Positions 23,674 through 32,501 of a DNA stretch of 64,000 bases are shown here, piece by piece. This DNA comes from CBDCDJ01 sp965215355 (GTDB lineage Bacteria; Deinococcota; Deinococci; Deinococcales; Trueperaceae): NCBI GenBank assembly GCA_965215355.1, contig CBDCDJ010000007.1:3410001-3474000 (forward strand), given 5' to 3'. The stretch's first letter is position 1; each line of letters begins with the position of its first letter. The position numbers and the translations under genes are program-made. The notes beneath the pieces were generated by a model. The model did not search any database, was not told the DNA's origin, and saw only the letters and a program-made list of their open reading frames with translations.

Positions 23674-26562
23674 ATGGATAAATCCTTACGGACAGTGCTC
23701 TTTACGTTTTTGGCGGCGCTGCTGGCGTTGAGCGCGGCGCAGACCGACACGGCTCGAGACGCAGCTCAACTCGAGCTTTCACCCGTCACCTTAGACGGCA
23801 CCACCCTCGCCCCAGGTGACCCGCTGCCGGTAGACCCGGAACTGCGGGTCGGCAAGTTGGACAACGGCCTGACCTACTACATCCGCCGCAACACCGAGCC
23901 GCGCAACCGCGCCGAACTCGCGCTCGTCGTCAACGCGGGCTCGGTGTTGGAGGGCGAGGACCAGCGGGGACTGGCGCACTTGCTTGAACATATGCTCTTC
24001 AACGGCACCGAGAACTTCGAAGGCGCGGAAATCGTGAACTATCTCGAGAGCATCGGCATGACCTTCGGGGCCGACGTGAACGCCTACACCAGTTTCGACG
24101 AGACAGTCTACACCCTCACCGTGCCGCTCGACGATGAGGACACGGTGCAAACCGCCTTTGCAATTTTAAGCGACTGGGCCGCGCGCGCTACCCTCGACCC
24201 GGCAGAAATCGACGCCGAGCGCCCGGTCATCGTCGAGGAGGAGCGCTTGCGCGACCAGAACGTGAACGGGCGGCTGCTCGAGCAAATCCTGCCCGTCCAG
24301 TTCGGCGATTCACGCTACGCCGAGCGCCTGCCCATCGGCAGCATGGACGTGATCCGCAACGCGCCGCCGGAGGCCTTGCGGCGCTTTTACGAAACCTGGT
24401 ACCGCCCCGACCTGATGGCGCTCGTCGCCGTCGGCGACTTCGACCCGGCGGTGTTCGAACAGTACATAAAAGACGCGTTCGCAGGGCTCGAGAACCCCAC
24501 CGACCCCGAGCCGCGCGTCACCTACGACGTGCCGCCGCACGAGGACACCCGCTACCTCATCACGAGCGACCCCGAGTTTCCTTACACCTTCGTCGAACTC
24601 GACCTGGCGCGGGCGAGCGAGAGCACGCAAACGGTTGGGGACTACGCCGAAGACCTCGCCTCGAGCCTGTTCACCACGCTGCTCAACCAGCGCTTAGACG
24701 AGCGCAGCCGCGCGGCGGACGCGCCCTTTTTGGGCGCGAGCGTGGGCACCAGCGGCCTGACCCGCGACACCGAAAACGTGACTCTGGGCGTCCAGACCGA
24801 CGACGGCGCGGCGCTGGACGGTCTCGAGGCGCTGGTCGAAGAGGTCGAGCGCGCGCGGCGCTTCGGCTTCACCGAAACCGAACTGGCACGCGCTAAGGAC
24901 GACCTGCTGAGCTTTTTGGAACAGCGGTTTCAGCAGCAAGACGACATCGACAGTTCCCAGTTCGTGCGCTTTTTGACCTCAACGTTCTTGGAAAACAGCG
25001 TGTTTACGACCAACCGTACCGACTACGAACTGGCCGAAGCGCTGTTGCCGCAAATCACTCTGGACGATGTCAACGCGCTTTCCGAAAGCTTGCTGCGCGA
25101 GGACAACCGGGTGGTGCTTCTCATCGCGCCGGAGAAAGCTGGGCTCGAGCTGCCCACCCAGGCCGAGGTTGCGGGCGTCATCGCCGAGGCGCAGGCCAAA
25201 GACTTGGCTGCGTACGAGGACACCGTCACCGACGCCGACCTCGTGGCAACGCCGCCCGAGCCCGCCGCGGTGACGGACGAGACTTACCTTGAAAACGTGG
25301 ACGCCACGGTTCTCACGCTCGAGAACGGCGTGCGCGTCGTCGTCAAAACGACCGACTTCACGCGGGGCGAAGTCCTCATGTCCGGCGTGAGCTACGGCGG
25401 CTCTTCGCTCGTCGGCGACGCGGACGTGCCCGAGGCCTCGGTTATCACGAGCGTCGTGGGCGACAGCGGCGTGGGCGCGTTCAGCAAAAACGAACTCAAC
25501 CGCCTGTTGACCGGCAAAAACGTGAGCTTGAGCGTCAACATCGGCGAACTCACCGAAAGTTTCAGCGGCAGCGCCGAAAAGAGTGACCTGACAACGCTGT
25601 TCGAACTCGTCTACCTCTACGCTACCCAACCTCGAGAAGACACGGTCGCCTTCGCGCGCACCCAGGACCAGCTCCGCGCCGCGCTGCGCAACCGCGACAC
25701 CCAACCGCAAGCGGTGTTCCGCGACGCCATCACCGAAGCGCTCTACGGCGACGCCCCGCGCCGCCAGCCGCTGACCCTGGACGAAGTTGACAGCCTCGAG
25801 TACGCTACGGCTTTCAACATCTATCAGGAACGCTTCGCCGACATGGGTGACTTTGTGTTCACCTTCGTCGGTGACGTGACGGTGGACGAAATCCGCGACC
25901 TCGCGCAGCGCTACCTGGGCAACTTGCCGTCTTCTCAAGGTGAAACTTACGCGGACGTCGCGCCCGCCCTGCCGGAAAGCACGGTTGCGAAGGTCGTTTA
26001 CAAGGGCCAAGAAGAGCAGAGCGTCGTTCACATCCGCTTTTTCGGCGACATGAACCCGTCGCGGCAGGAGCGGCTCAAGCTGCTGCTTTTGGAAAACGCC
26101 CTCTCCATCGTGGTGCGCGAAGAGTTGCGCGAGACGCTGGGCGGCACCTACTCGCCGAACGTGTTTTCGAGCGTCAGCAAGCGCCCCAAAGCGACCTACG
26201 GGGTCGGCGTCGAGTTCAGCGCCGACCCGGCCCGGGTGGACGAACTCGTCCGGGCCACCTTTCAAACCCTCACCGAGTTCCGCGTCAACGGCCCCGACGC
26301 CGACACGTTCGCCAAGGCGCAAGAGCAGGCCAAACGCAACTACGAAACGAACTTCGAGCAAAACGGGTTTTGGCGCTACGTGCTCGAGTACTACCTGGCC
26401 CTCAACCCGGACGAGGACGTGTCGAACCTCCTCGACTACGAAAGCGAAATCGACGCGCTGACCCCCCAAGACCTGCGGGACGCGGCGCAGACCTACCTGC
26501 ACACCGACCGCTACGCGGGCGTGGTGCTGTACCCGGAGAGTTACGCGCTGGTGCAGCCGTAA
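23674..26562 (+). CDS. Secreted M16-family zinc metalloprotease, two-domain
   Basis: 962 aa from ATG at 23674 (GGAGG 6 nt upstream; a TTG one codon earlier is less likely). The signal peptide is LRTVLFTFLAALLALSAAQ. The inverted zinc motif HLLEH sits near residues 102-106 with the downstream glutamate in the helix that follows (EETVYTL-like DETVYT region). A second, inactive M16 repeat lies in the C-terminal half (VDATVLTLENGVRVVVKTTDF, then YSPNVFSSVSKRPKATYGVGV). These are pitrilysin-like peptidases acting outside the cytoplasm. The gene is monocistronic with a hairpin terminator. Confidence 0.93.
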   Translation: MDKSLRTVLFTFLAALLALSAAQTDTARDAAQLELSPVTLDGTTLAPGDPLPVDPELRVGKLDNGLTYYIRRNTEPRNRAELALVVNAGSVLEGEDQRGLAHLLEHMLFNGTENFEGAEIVNYLESIGMTFGADVNAYTSFDETVYTLTVPLDDEDTVQTAFAILSDWAARATLDPAEIDAERPVIVEEERLRDQNVNGRLLEQILPVQFGDSRYAERLPIGSMDVIRNAPPEALRRFYETWYRPDLMALVAVGDFDPAVFEQYIKDAFAGLENPTDPEPRVTYDVPPHEDTRYLITSDPEFPYTFVELDLARASESTQTVGDYAEDLASSLFTTLLNQRLDERSRAADAPFLGASVGTSGLTRDTENVTLGVQTDDGAALDGLEALVEEVERARRFGFTETELARAKDDLLSFLEQRFQQQDDIDSSQFVRFLTSTFLENSVFTTNRTDYELAEALLPQITLDDVNALSESLLREDNRVVLLIAPEKAGLELPTQAEVAGVIAEAQAKDLAAYEDTVTDADLVATPPEPAAVTDETYLENVDATVLTLENGVRVVVKTTDFTRGEVLMSGVSYGGSSLVGDADVPEASVITSVVGDSGVGAFSKNELNRLLTGKNVSLSVNIGELTESFSGSAEKSDLTTLFELVYLYATQPREDTVAFARTQDQLRAALRNRDTQPQAVFRDAITEALYGDAPRRQPLTLDEVDSLEYATAFNIYQERFADMGDFVFTFVGDVTVDEIRDLAQRYLGNLPSSQGETYADVAPALPESTVAKVVYKGQEEQSVVHIRFFGDMNPSRQERLKLLLLENALSIVVREELRETLGGTYSPNVFSSVSKRPKATYGVGVEFSADPARVDELVRATFQTLTEFRVNGPDADTFAKAQEQAKRNYETNFEQNGFWRYVLEYYLALNPDEDVSNLLDYESEIDALTPQDLRDAAQTYLHTDRYAGVVLYPESYALVQP

Positions 26563-26579
26563 CCTAAACGTTACTGAGG

Positions 26580-26616
26580 TTCAGCGAGGGAAACCTTTCG
26601 GGTTTCCCTCGCTGAA
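26580..26616. terminator. Bidirectional terminator after the M16 protease
   Basis: TTCAGCGAGGGAAACC (26580-26595) pairs with GGTTTCCCTCGCTGAA (26601-26616) around a short loop. It lies between convergent genes. Confidence 0.85.
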
Positions 26617-26665
26617 AATCTCGAGCAAGCCCGGTCCAACGGGTGTTTGAGAAGATTGAAGGAAC

Positions 26666-27139
26666 TTATTCAAACTCAACGATGGTGTGGCTTACTTGAC
26701 TGCCTGGTGAGGTATCCAAACAACCGCACCCCTCAATTTCTCCGGTAAAAACGTTTCCTGTAAAGTAACACTCTTGACAGGGCGTGCCGGTGCAAGCGTG
26801 GGCGGTACTACCTTGGTAGAGCGAACCGTCCCTCTGGTTTAATAATCGCGCTATAGTTACGTCGTTTCCTTCTTCAGTCTTGCCGCTGCTCGTCAAGTAG
26901 ATATTGTTCGCTACAACCCGAAACTGTAAATCACCTAGTTCAACTTCTGGTATCTCACTGACCTCGAATATTTCAGTCAACAAACTTTCTAATGTTGAGG
27001 AGTCAGCTATTGCAGTGACAGTGTCACCGTCCAGTTTGGCAATCACCTCTTGTGCCACTACGCTGCTCAAAGAGAAGAGCAGTAGTAGACAAGTGAGAAC
27101 TGAAGGAGGTTTAGCGTGTTTTATCATGGCACCTATCAT
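26666..27139 (-). CDS. Secreted hypothetical protein with C-terminal cysteines
   Basis: 157 aa with a signal peptide (SVLTCLLLLFSLSSVVAQ). The mature part is rich in acidic residues and ends in a cysteine cluster, HACTGTPCQECYFTGNVF and GEIEGCGCLDT, which could form disulfides or bind metal. No family is recognised. ATG at 27127 is an alternative start and sits closer to an AGGTG. AT content is higher than in its neighbours. Confidence 0.6.
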   Translation of the reverse strand: MIGAMIKHAKPPSVLTCLLLLFSLSSVVAQEVIAKLDGDTVTAIADSSTLESLLTEIFEVSEIPEVELGDLQFRVVANNIYLTSSGKTEEGNDVTIARLLNQRDGSLYQGSTAHACTGTPCQECYFTGNVFTGEIEGCGCLDTSPGSQVSHTIVEFE

Positions 27140-27255
27140 AACTCACGCCGCTGCCTTACAGTTCAGGAGCTTCATAGATCCTTCTGTGCTACAACCCAGC
27201 CTGTCCCACTGTGCTCTTACCTTCGCCCAGACATGATGGGGGTTCAGGAGGACGT

Positions 27256-27582
27256 GTGCCAAACACCCCAGTTACCCCCGACACCTCAGACGCTTCAGGG
27301 ACCTCGGTCGCCCCGGAGACCTCAGCCACCCCGAATACTTCCGGTACAGCCGCGAACTGTGACTACGAATTTACCGACGACAACTTGCTGGCGCTGTGGC
27401 TCGAGTTTCAAAAAGACCAACAGGCGAGTTGCCCGGTCACCGGGGCGAAAATAACCATCAATCTAGAAAATGACCCCGCCGAGGGCGCGGGCGAGCCCGT
27501 CGTCCAAGTAAAATGTACCAGGTGTGGCCGCGAGGCCGACTTCAAACCGGGTCCACACGAGGGTTTCGGTTGGGCGGAGTAA
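27256..27582 (+). CDS. Small protein with a zinc-ribbon-like C-terminal domain
   Basis: 108 aa from GTG at 27256, where AGGAGG (27246-27251) lies 4 nt upstream; a longer frame from 27211 has no such site. A Thr/Pro/Ser-rich N-terminus (PNTPVTPDTSDASGTSVAP) precedes NCDYEFTDDNLLALWLEFQ, CPVTGAKI and KCTRCGREADFK. Three cysteine pairs suggest a small zinc-binding domain. The function is unknown. The Fur-family gene starts 30 nt after its stop. Confidence 0.55.
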   Translation: MPNTPVTPDTSDASGTSVAPETSATPNTSGTAANCDYEFTDDNLLALWLEFQKDQQASCPVTGAKITINLENDPAEGAGEPVVQVKCTRCGREADFKPGPHEGFGWAE

Positions 27583-27612
27583 AAAACGCCTCGACCTGCT
27601 AAACTTTTCCTT

Positions 27613-27987
27613 ATGAAACGCCAGACCACCCAGCGCCGCGCAATCCTGAACACTTTGGAAAGCGCGCCGGGGCCGCTCACGCCGCAGGAAGTGCTGGAAC
27701 TCGCCTCGCAAGAAGCGAGTTTGGGCTTAGCGACGGTGTACCGCAACCTGAACACCCTGGAAGAAACGGGCGACGTCGTCGCGGTTCACCTGCCCGGCGA
27801 CACCACGCGCTTCGAGCCTGCGGGGCGGGGCCACCACCACCACTTCCGCTGTGAAACGTGCGAGCAAGTCTTCGAACTCAGCGCCAAGTGCCCGGTGGCT
27901 GTTTTGGAGGGCGCGACGCTGCCCGGCGGTTTCCGGGTCGAGCACCATGAGCTGACGCTGTACGGGGTTTGTCCGGGGTGTCAGTAG
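27613..27987 (+). CDS. Fur-family transcriptional regulator (Zur/PerR-like)
   Basis: 124 aa. The DNA-binding winged helix fills residues 1-75 (TTQRRAILNTLESAPGPLTPQEV, LGLATVYRNLNTLEETGDV). The metal-binding region is GRGHHHHFRCETCEQVFELS, with a second cysteine pair at the C-terminus CPGCQ, giving the structural zinc site. It represses metal-uptake or peroxide genes; which metal is not decided. The ATG lies 7 nt after TAAACT (27600-27605), consistent with leaderless transcription. Confidence 0.9.
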   Translation: MKRQTTQRRAILNTLESAPGPLTPQEVLELASQEASLGLATVYRNLNTLEETGDVVAVHLPGDTTRFEPAGRGHHHHFRCETCEQVFELSAKCPVAVLEGATLPGGFRVEHHELTLYGVCPGCQ

Positions 27988-28029
27988 GAAAGTACCGAGT
28001 GTTAAGAGGTTGTTCGTCATTCGTTCTTG

Positions 28030-28051
28030 GTTGTTCGTAAAGACGAACAAC
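28030..28051 (+). terminator. Hairpin after the Fur-family gene
   Basis: GTTGTTCGT (28030-28038) pairs with ACGAACAAC (28043-28051), followed by GTTTAGTTCTTC, which is only moderately T-rich. Another GTTGTTCGT lies at 28008-28016, so an alternative pairing exists. Confidence 0.5.
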
Positions 28052-28121
28052 GTTTAGTTCTTCTGCCTCTTGACCGGAAAGTTACACCCACCTCGCTGAC
28101 ACTGCGTGCTACCGTTTGGCT

Positions 28122-28745
28122 GTGTCGAGCGTTGAGCTTATCTACCAAGTTCTCATCCTGAGCCGCGTGCCTTACCGCTTTGTTCAGTCGAGCGAGGAGG
28201 GTTTGCGCTTGGCTTTGGCCGTGGTCTTCGTGGCGGGGTTGTCGCAGGCGCTGTCGCAGAGCGTGGCGCTGTTCGCCTACCGGGTGCGGCCGCGGCGGTT
28301 CGTGCTGAGTTTGTTGGTGGGCGCGGGCGTGTACCTGTTCGGGTTTTTGTTCTTGGTCTCGAGCATCTGGTTCGTCGCCCGCTACTTTTTTGGGGAAGCG
28401 CGGCCGCTCCTCGTTGTGGTGCGCACCGTCGGGCTCGCCTACGCGCCTTACCTGTTCAGCTTCGTCATCCTGACGCCTTACTTCGGGTCTTTTTTGTCGG
28501 TGACCTTGGCGTTGTGGAGTTTGAGCGCGACGCTGCTGGCGCTGTCGGTCATCTTCGGACTAACGCTGTTCCAGGCGCTGCTCTGCAGCGCCTTGGGCTG
28601 GCTGTTGCTGCAAGTCGCGCAGCGCACCGTCGGGCGGCCGGTGCAGGCTTTGGCGCGGGCGGCGCGGCGCTTGGCGGCGGGGCAACGGCTCGAGTTCAGC
28701 CGCCAAAGCCTGCGTGACCTCATCCGCAGGGGTCGCGACCCGTGA
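28122..28745 (+). CDS. Yip1-like integral membrane protein
   Basis: About 207 aa with five hydrophobic segments and a basic C-terminal tail. The N-terminus ELIYQVLILSRVPYRF and the later YAPYLFSFVILTPYFG are reminiscent of YIP1-family proteins. The GTG start at 28122 lies 6 nt after a -10-like TACCGT; TTG at 28116 is possible. It overlaps the hydrolase-like gene by 4 nt (GTGA), so the two are coupled, and a joint membrane role is likely. The exact function is unknown. Confidence 0.7.
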   Translation: MSSVELIYQVLILSRVPYRFVQSSEEGLRLALAVVFVAGLSQALSQSVALFAYRVRPRRFVLSLLVGAGVYLFGFLFLVSSIWFVARYFFGEARPLLVVVRTVGLAYAPYLFSFVILTPYFGSFLSVTLALWSLSATLLALSVIFGLTLFQALLCSALGWLLLQVAQRTVGRPVQALARAARRLAAGQRLEFSRQSLRDLIRRGRDP

Positions 28746-29728
28746 GGGACGCCCTGGTGTTCGTCCTCATCGCGCTGGCCGGGTTTTTGTTCGCGGGTGC
28801 GCTGTCGCCTTTCGAGGCGCTGGGTTGGTGGGCGGGCTGGTTCGGCCGCAATCCCGAGGACATCGAGCAAACCGCCGCGCCTAACCCGGTGGTGTCGCGC
28901 GCTGAGCACTTCGTCGTGTTTCTCACCGGCATCCACAGCGTCTCGGAGGAAACGTTCGCGCGGCGCGAAATCGCGCTGTTGGAAGCGTTGCGCGCGCGCC
29001 TGCCGGACAGCGAAGTGCTCGAGGTCTTCCCCTACTCGGTGCAAAACCGCGCGCTCACCGGGCAGCGCTTTTTCGCCTGGTTCTGGCGTTTTGCCCTGAA
29101 ACTCAAGCTGAGCCGGGTTGCCTTTGCCGGCTTCATCATCAACCTGCGCAACGCTTTTCAGGTCGCGGTGTCCGCCGACCGGCGCTACGGCCCCATCTAC
29201 AACCAGGGCATGGCCGAGACGCTCCACAGCGCCCTGCGGGGGCACGGCTACCAACCTGACAGCGGGGTACCGGTGACGATTGTCGGCTACAGCGGCGGCG
29301 GCCAGGTCGCCGTCGGCGCGGCGGCTTACCTCAAAGAAATCGTCCGCGCGCCGGTCACCGTCGTCAGCTTGGGCGGGATTATGGCCTCCGACGAAGGTTT
29401 ATTGGCTCTGGAAAACCTCTACCATTTGGCCGGTCGCCGCGACCGCGTGCAGCGTTTGGGGCCGGTGTTTTTCCCGGGCCGCTGGCCGGTTCTGCCCTAC
29501 TCCGCTTGGAACCAGGCGAAGGCCAAGGGCATCATCCACCTCGTCGACATGGGGCCGGTCGACCACACGGGCAAGGGCGGTTACTTGGACGCCGAGGCGA
29601 CGCTGCCGGACGGGCGCAGTCACCTGGAGGCGACGGTGGAGGTGATTGGGGGGATTATCGGAGGGAAGTACCGGGGACCGAGTGAAAAAGTACCGAGTGG
29701 AAAGGAAAAAGTAAAGAGGAAAAAGTAA
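28742..29728 (+). CDS. Membrane-anchored alpha/beta-hydrolase-like protein
   Basis: 328 aa with an N-terminal membrane anchor (LVFVLIALAGFLFAGALSPF). The soluble part contains VTIVGYSGGGQVAVGAAAYL, the nucleophile elbow G-x-S-x-G of alpha/beta hydrolases, and VVFLTGIHSVSEE near the N-terminus. The C-terminal HTGKGGYLD could supply the catalytic His. Substrate unknown. It may act with the Yip1-like protein encoded by the overlapping upstream gene. The last 20 codons (SEKVPSGKEKVKRKK) are repetitive and Lys-rich. Confidence 0.65.
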   Translation: MRDALVFVLIALAGFLFAGALSPFEALGWWAGWFGRNPEDIEQTAAPNPVVSRAEHFVVFLTGIHSVSEETFARREIALLEALRARLPDSEVLEVFPYSVQNRALTGQRFFAWFWRFALKLKLSRVAFAGFIINLRNAFQVAVSADRRYGPIYNQGMAETLHSALRGHGYQPDSGVPVTIVGYSGGGQVAVGAAAYLKEIVRAPVTVVSLGGIMASDEGLLALENLYHLAGRRDRVQRLGPVFFPGRWPVLPYSAWNQAKAKGIIHLVDMGPVDHTGKGGYLDAEATLPDGRSHLEATVEVIGGIIGGKYRGPSEKVPSGKEKVKRKK

Positions 29729-29793
29729 AGTCGAAGGCTTTTTCTTCTCTGCTCAAAAGGGTGCCCAAGCTGAGGTGGTGAGGTTCGTGGGCC

Positions 29794-30243
29794 TTACTCG
29801 GTGAACCTCAGCACTTGCGCGGATTCCAGCGCACCCTCGAGAAGATGCTCAACCAAGCGCTTCGGGCGCACGTCGGCGTTTTCTATTTCGCTCAGGCTCA
29901 ACCAAACCGGCCTGTAACTGCCCCGCACCGAGGTTTCCGGGGAGGCGAGTTCTTCACCTCGACCGCTGCCGAACACGCCGCCCACTATTTCAGCCGCGTA
30001 AAAAAGCTGCCGGGCGTCGCCGAACTGCACCTCGGCGACGAGTTGCTTGACGGCGACCTCGAGCCCCAACTCCTCAAGCGCTTCGCGTCGCGCTGCCTGC
30101 TCGGGACTTTCGCCCGCCTCGACCTTGCCGCCGGGGAAAAGGTAGTAAGTTCGGCCGTCACGAATGCGCTCGATGAGGCAAAGCGACTCGCCGCTGAGCA
30201 AAATGACGGCGCTACGCACAGCGGTAACGGCTCTGCCCCTCAC
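29794..30243 (-). CDS. Nudix hydrolase
   Basis: About 149 aa. The Nudix box GGKVEAGESPEQAARREALEELG matches GxxxxxExxxxxxxREUxEExG. It hydrolyses a nucleoside diphosphate linked to another moiety; the precise substrate is unclear. GTG at 30243 overlaps the mutase stop (GTGA, 4 nt), so it is coupled to the methylmalonyl-CoA mutase gene; the frame is open to 30261. Confidence 0.88.
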   Translation of the reverse strand: MRGRAVTAVRSAVILLSGESLCLIERIRDGRTYYLFPGGKVEAGESPEQAARREALEELGLEVAVKQLVAEVQFGDARQLFYAAEIVGGVFGSGRGEELASPETSVRGSYRPVWLSLSEIENADVRPKRLVEHLLEGALESAQVLRFTE

Positions 30244-31769
30244 CCCCCATACTCCCCCCACTCTTCGCGCAGCACGCTGCAGATTTCGCCGAGGGTGGCG
30301 TGGGCGCGGAAAGCGTCGAGCACGAACGGGAACAAGTTGTCTGCGCCGTTGGCCGCGTGGCGCAGACTCGCCAAGGCCGCCTCCGTTTTCGCGCCGTCGC
30401 GGTTTTGCCGGAAGGCTTGCACCTCCTGTTCGCGCTCTCGTTGCACTTCGGGGTCGATTTCCTGGATGGAGACGGGCGTCTCGCGCTCGAGCCCAAAGCG
30501 GTTCACCCCCACGATGACGCGCTCGCCCTGTTCGACCGCTTGCTGAAACCGGTAAGCGGCCTCTTCGATTTCCTCTTGAATAAACCCTGCTTCGATGGCC
30601 TTGACGCTGCCGCCTAAGTCTTCAACTTGTTGCATCAGCTCGTTGGCTTCGGCCTCCAACTCATCGGTCAAAGTTTCGAGGTAGTAACTCCCCGCGAGCG
30701 GGTCGACGGTTTCGGGCACGCCGGTCTCGTAAGCGAGAATCTGCTGGGTGCGCAAGGCGGTGCGCGCCGAACTCTCAGTAGGCAGGCCGAGCGCTTCGTC
30801 GAGCGCGTTGGTGTGGAGCGACTGGGTGCCGCCCAACACCGCGGCGAGCGCCTGGTACGCCGTGCGCACCACGTTGTTGTCGGGCTGCTGCGCGGTTAAA
30901 GTGCTGCCGCCGGTCTGGGTGTGAAAACGGAGCATCAGGCTTTTGTCTTCTTTCGCGCCGAAGTCTTTCATGATGTGCGCCCACATGCGCCGCGCCGCGC
31001 GGAACTTGGCGACCTCTTCCAGTAAGTTGCTGTGACAGGCGAAAAAGAAGCTGAGCCGCGGCGCGAACACGTCGATGTCTAAGCCTTTCGACAGCGCCGC
31101 GCGCACGTAGGCCTTGGCGTTGGCGAGCGTAAAGGCGATTTCCTGCGCGGCAGTCGAGCCCGCCTCGCGGATGTGGTAGCCCGAAATCGAAATCGTGTTC
31201 CAACTCGGCACGTTTTGAGCGCAGTAGTCGAACACGTCGGTGACGAGCCGCATCGAGGCTTCCGGCGGGTAAATGTAGGTGCCTCGAGCGATGTACTCCT
31301 TCAAGATGTCGTTCTGCACGGTGCCGCCGAGCTTATCCTGTGGTACGCCTTGTTCCTCGGCGACGAGAATGTAGAGGGCCAACAGCATCATGGCGGGCGC
31401 GTTGATGGTCATGGAAGTTGTGACCTTGTCCAGCGGCAAACCTTTCAGCAGCGTGCGCATGTCGGCAAGCGTGGCAATCGACACGCCGACCTTGCCGACC
31501 TCGCCCCGCGCCAGCTTGTCGTCGGGGTCGAGGCCGAGTTGGGTGGGCAAGTCGAAGGCGACGCTGAGGCCGGTTTGGCCCTGTGCCAACAAGTAAAGAT
31601 AGCGCTCGTTCGACGCCGCCGCCGAGCCGAAGCCCGCGTACTGGCGCATCGTCCACAGTCGGCCGGTGCTGTACATCTGCGGATAGACGCCCCGCGTAAA
31701 GGGAAACTCGCCGGGGGTGCCGAGGCGCTCGCTCAAGCCTTCGGGGGGCGTGGTGTAAATGGGTTTCAT
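30240..31769 (-). CDS. Methylmalonyl-CoA mutase, catalytic (large subunit N-terminal) domain
   Basis: 509 aa from ATG at 31769, whose -10 TATAAT (31776-31781, minus strand) lies 6 nt upstream, implying a leaderless mRNA; a longer frame from 31823 is less likely. It matches the substrate-binding TIM barrel: FTRGVYPQMYSTGRLWTMRQYAGFG, VAFDLPTQLGLDPDD, WNTISISGYHIREAGSTAAQE, FRAARRMWAHIMKDFGA and RFHTQTGGSTLTAQQP. It interconverts succinyl-CoA and (R)-methylmalonyl-CoA. The cobalamin-binding domain is absent, so it must be supplied by a separate small protein encoded elsewhere. Confidence 0.95.
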   Translation of the reverse strand: MKPIYTTPPEGLSERLGTPGEFPFTRGVYPQMYSTGRLWTMRQYAGFGSAAASNERYLYLLAQGQTGLSVAFDLPTQLGLDPDDKLARGEVGKVGVSIATLADMRTLLKGLPLDKVTTSMTINAPAMMLLALYILVAEEQGVPQDKLGGTVQNDILKEYIARGTYIYPPEASMRLVTDVFDYCAQNVPSWNTISISGYHIREAGSTAAQEIAFTLANAKAYVRAALSKGLDIDVFAPRLSFFFACHSNLLEEVAKFRAARRMWAHIMKDFGAKEDKSLMLRFHTQTGGSTLTAQQPDNNVVRTAYQALAAVLGGTQSLHTNALDEALGLPTESSARTALRTQQILAYETGVPETVDPLAGSYYLETLTDELEAEANELMQQVEDLGGSVKAIEAGFIQEEIEEAAYRFQQAVEQGERVIVGVNRFGLERETPVSIQEIDPEVQREREQEVQAFRQNRDGAKTEAALASLRHAANGADNLFPFVLDAFRAHATLGEICSVLREEWGEYGG

Positions 31770-31839
31770 AAAATGATTATACGAAGGCGAGACCTTCTCA
31801 ACGAAGGTTAACTGTCCCAACATGGGAGGGTATAAGCCC

Positions 31840-32407
31840 CCAACTTCAGTTGGCTGCTTTAGCTCAGGTAAACTGAGCTAAGTGAGCGAATACCGCACAG
31901 GCAGCCATACACGGTTTGCGCTAGAGATACATTTGGTGTGGTGTACCAAGTACCGTAAACCCATCTTGCGAGGTGATGTCGCCCATCGTTTCCGAGCCCT
32001 GGCGCGCGAAGTATGTAGCGAGTTGAAAGTCGAGATTATCAAAGGAGTGGTGTCGAGCGACCATGTGCATATGCTGGTATCCATCCCGCCACAGTTGGCT
32101 GTGAGCAAACTGGTACAGAGGTTGAAAGGGAAGACCTCGTACAAATTGCAACGCGAGTTTACGAGTTTGCACAAAACGTACTGGGGCCAAAGGATGTGGG
32201 CGAGAGGCTACTTTGCTTGTAGCACCGGGAATGTCAGTACGGAGATGATAGCGGCCTATATAGAAGGGCACACTGAAGAGGACAGTTTCAAGGTGGTGGA
32301 CGACTTCGAGTCCTAGTTCAGCTTCCTTGAGGGAGCCTCACTTGAGCCGACTTCAGTCGGAAAGACACTTTCAGTGTCGAAGTCATTCCACCTGCTTCAG
32401 CTGGTGG
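31840..32407 (+). mobile_element. IS200/IS605-type element carrying only TnpA
   Basis: The TnpA gene is bounded by imperfect stem-loops instead of inverted repeats. Left side: CCAAC-TTCA-GTTGG (31840-31853) and AGCTCAG...CTGAGCT (31861-31879). Right side: CCGAC-TTCA-GTCGG (32347-32360), GACAC...GTGTC (32364-32378), and a further stem at 32388-32407. The shared TTCA loop on both ends supports them as TnpA recognition hairpins. Exact cleavage points are not determined. Confidence 0.7.
31882..32316 (+). CDS. tnpA: IS200/IS605-family transposase TnpA (Y1, HUH)
   Basis: 144 aa from GTG at 31882. Typical blocks: HTRFALEIHLVWCTKYRKPIL, VVSSDHVHMLVSIPP (the HUH metal motif), and the catalytic tyrosine in the C-terminal helix ISTEMI-like NVSTEMIAAYIEGH. 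It cuts and moves single-stranded DNA using terminal hairpins. No TnpB follows. It sits between the mutase promoter and the BREX helicase 3' end, at the left border of the accessory region. Confidence 0.93.
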   Translation: MSEYRTGSHTRFALEIHLVWCTKYRKPILRGDVAHRFRALAREVCSELKVEIIKGVVSSDHVHMLVSIPPQLAVSKLVQRLKGKTSYKLQREFTSLHKTYWGQRMWARGYFACSTGNVSTEMIAAYIEGHTEEDSFKVVDDFES

Positions 32408-32501
32408 TTGATTGAATTTCATACCCTTTTTTCTTTAACTGTGCGGTCCTTTTGCTGATGATTTGACCAAACCTCAAACTTGCATACCGGCGCATGTTGA
32501 T

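Noticed and set aside
24979..26502. Minus-strand ORF of 507 aa opposite the M16 protease
   Set aside because: Antisense shadow, rich in V, R and G as expected from GC-rich codons read backwards. No motif.
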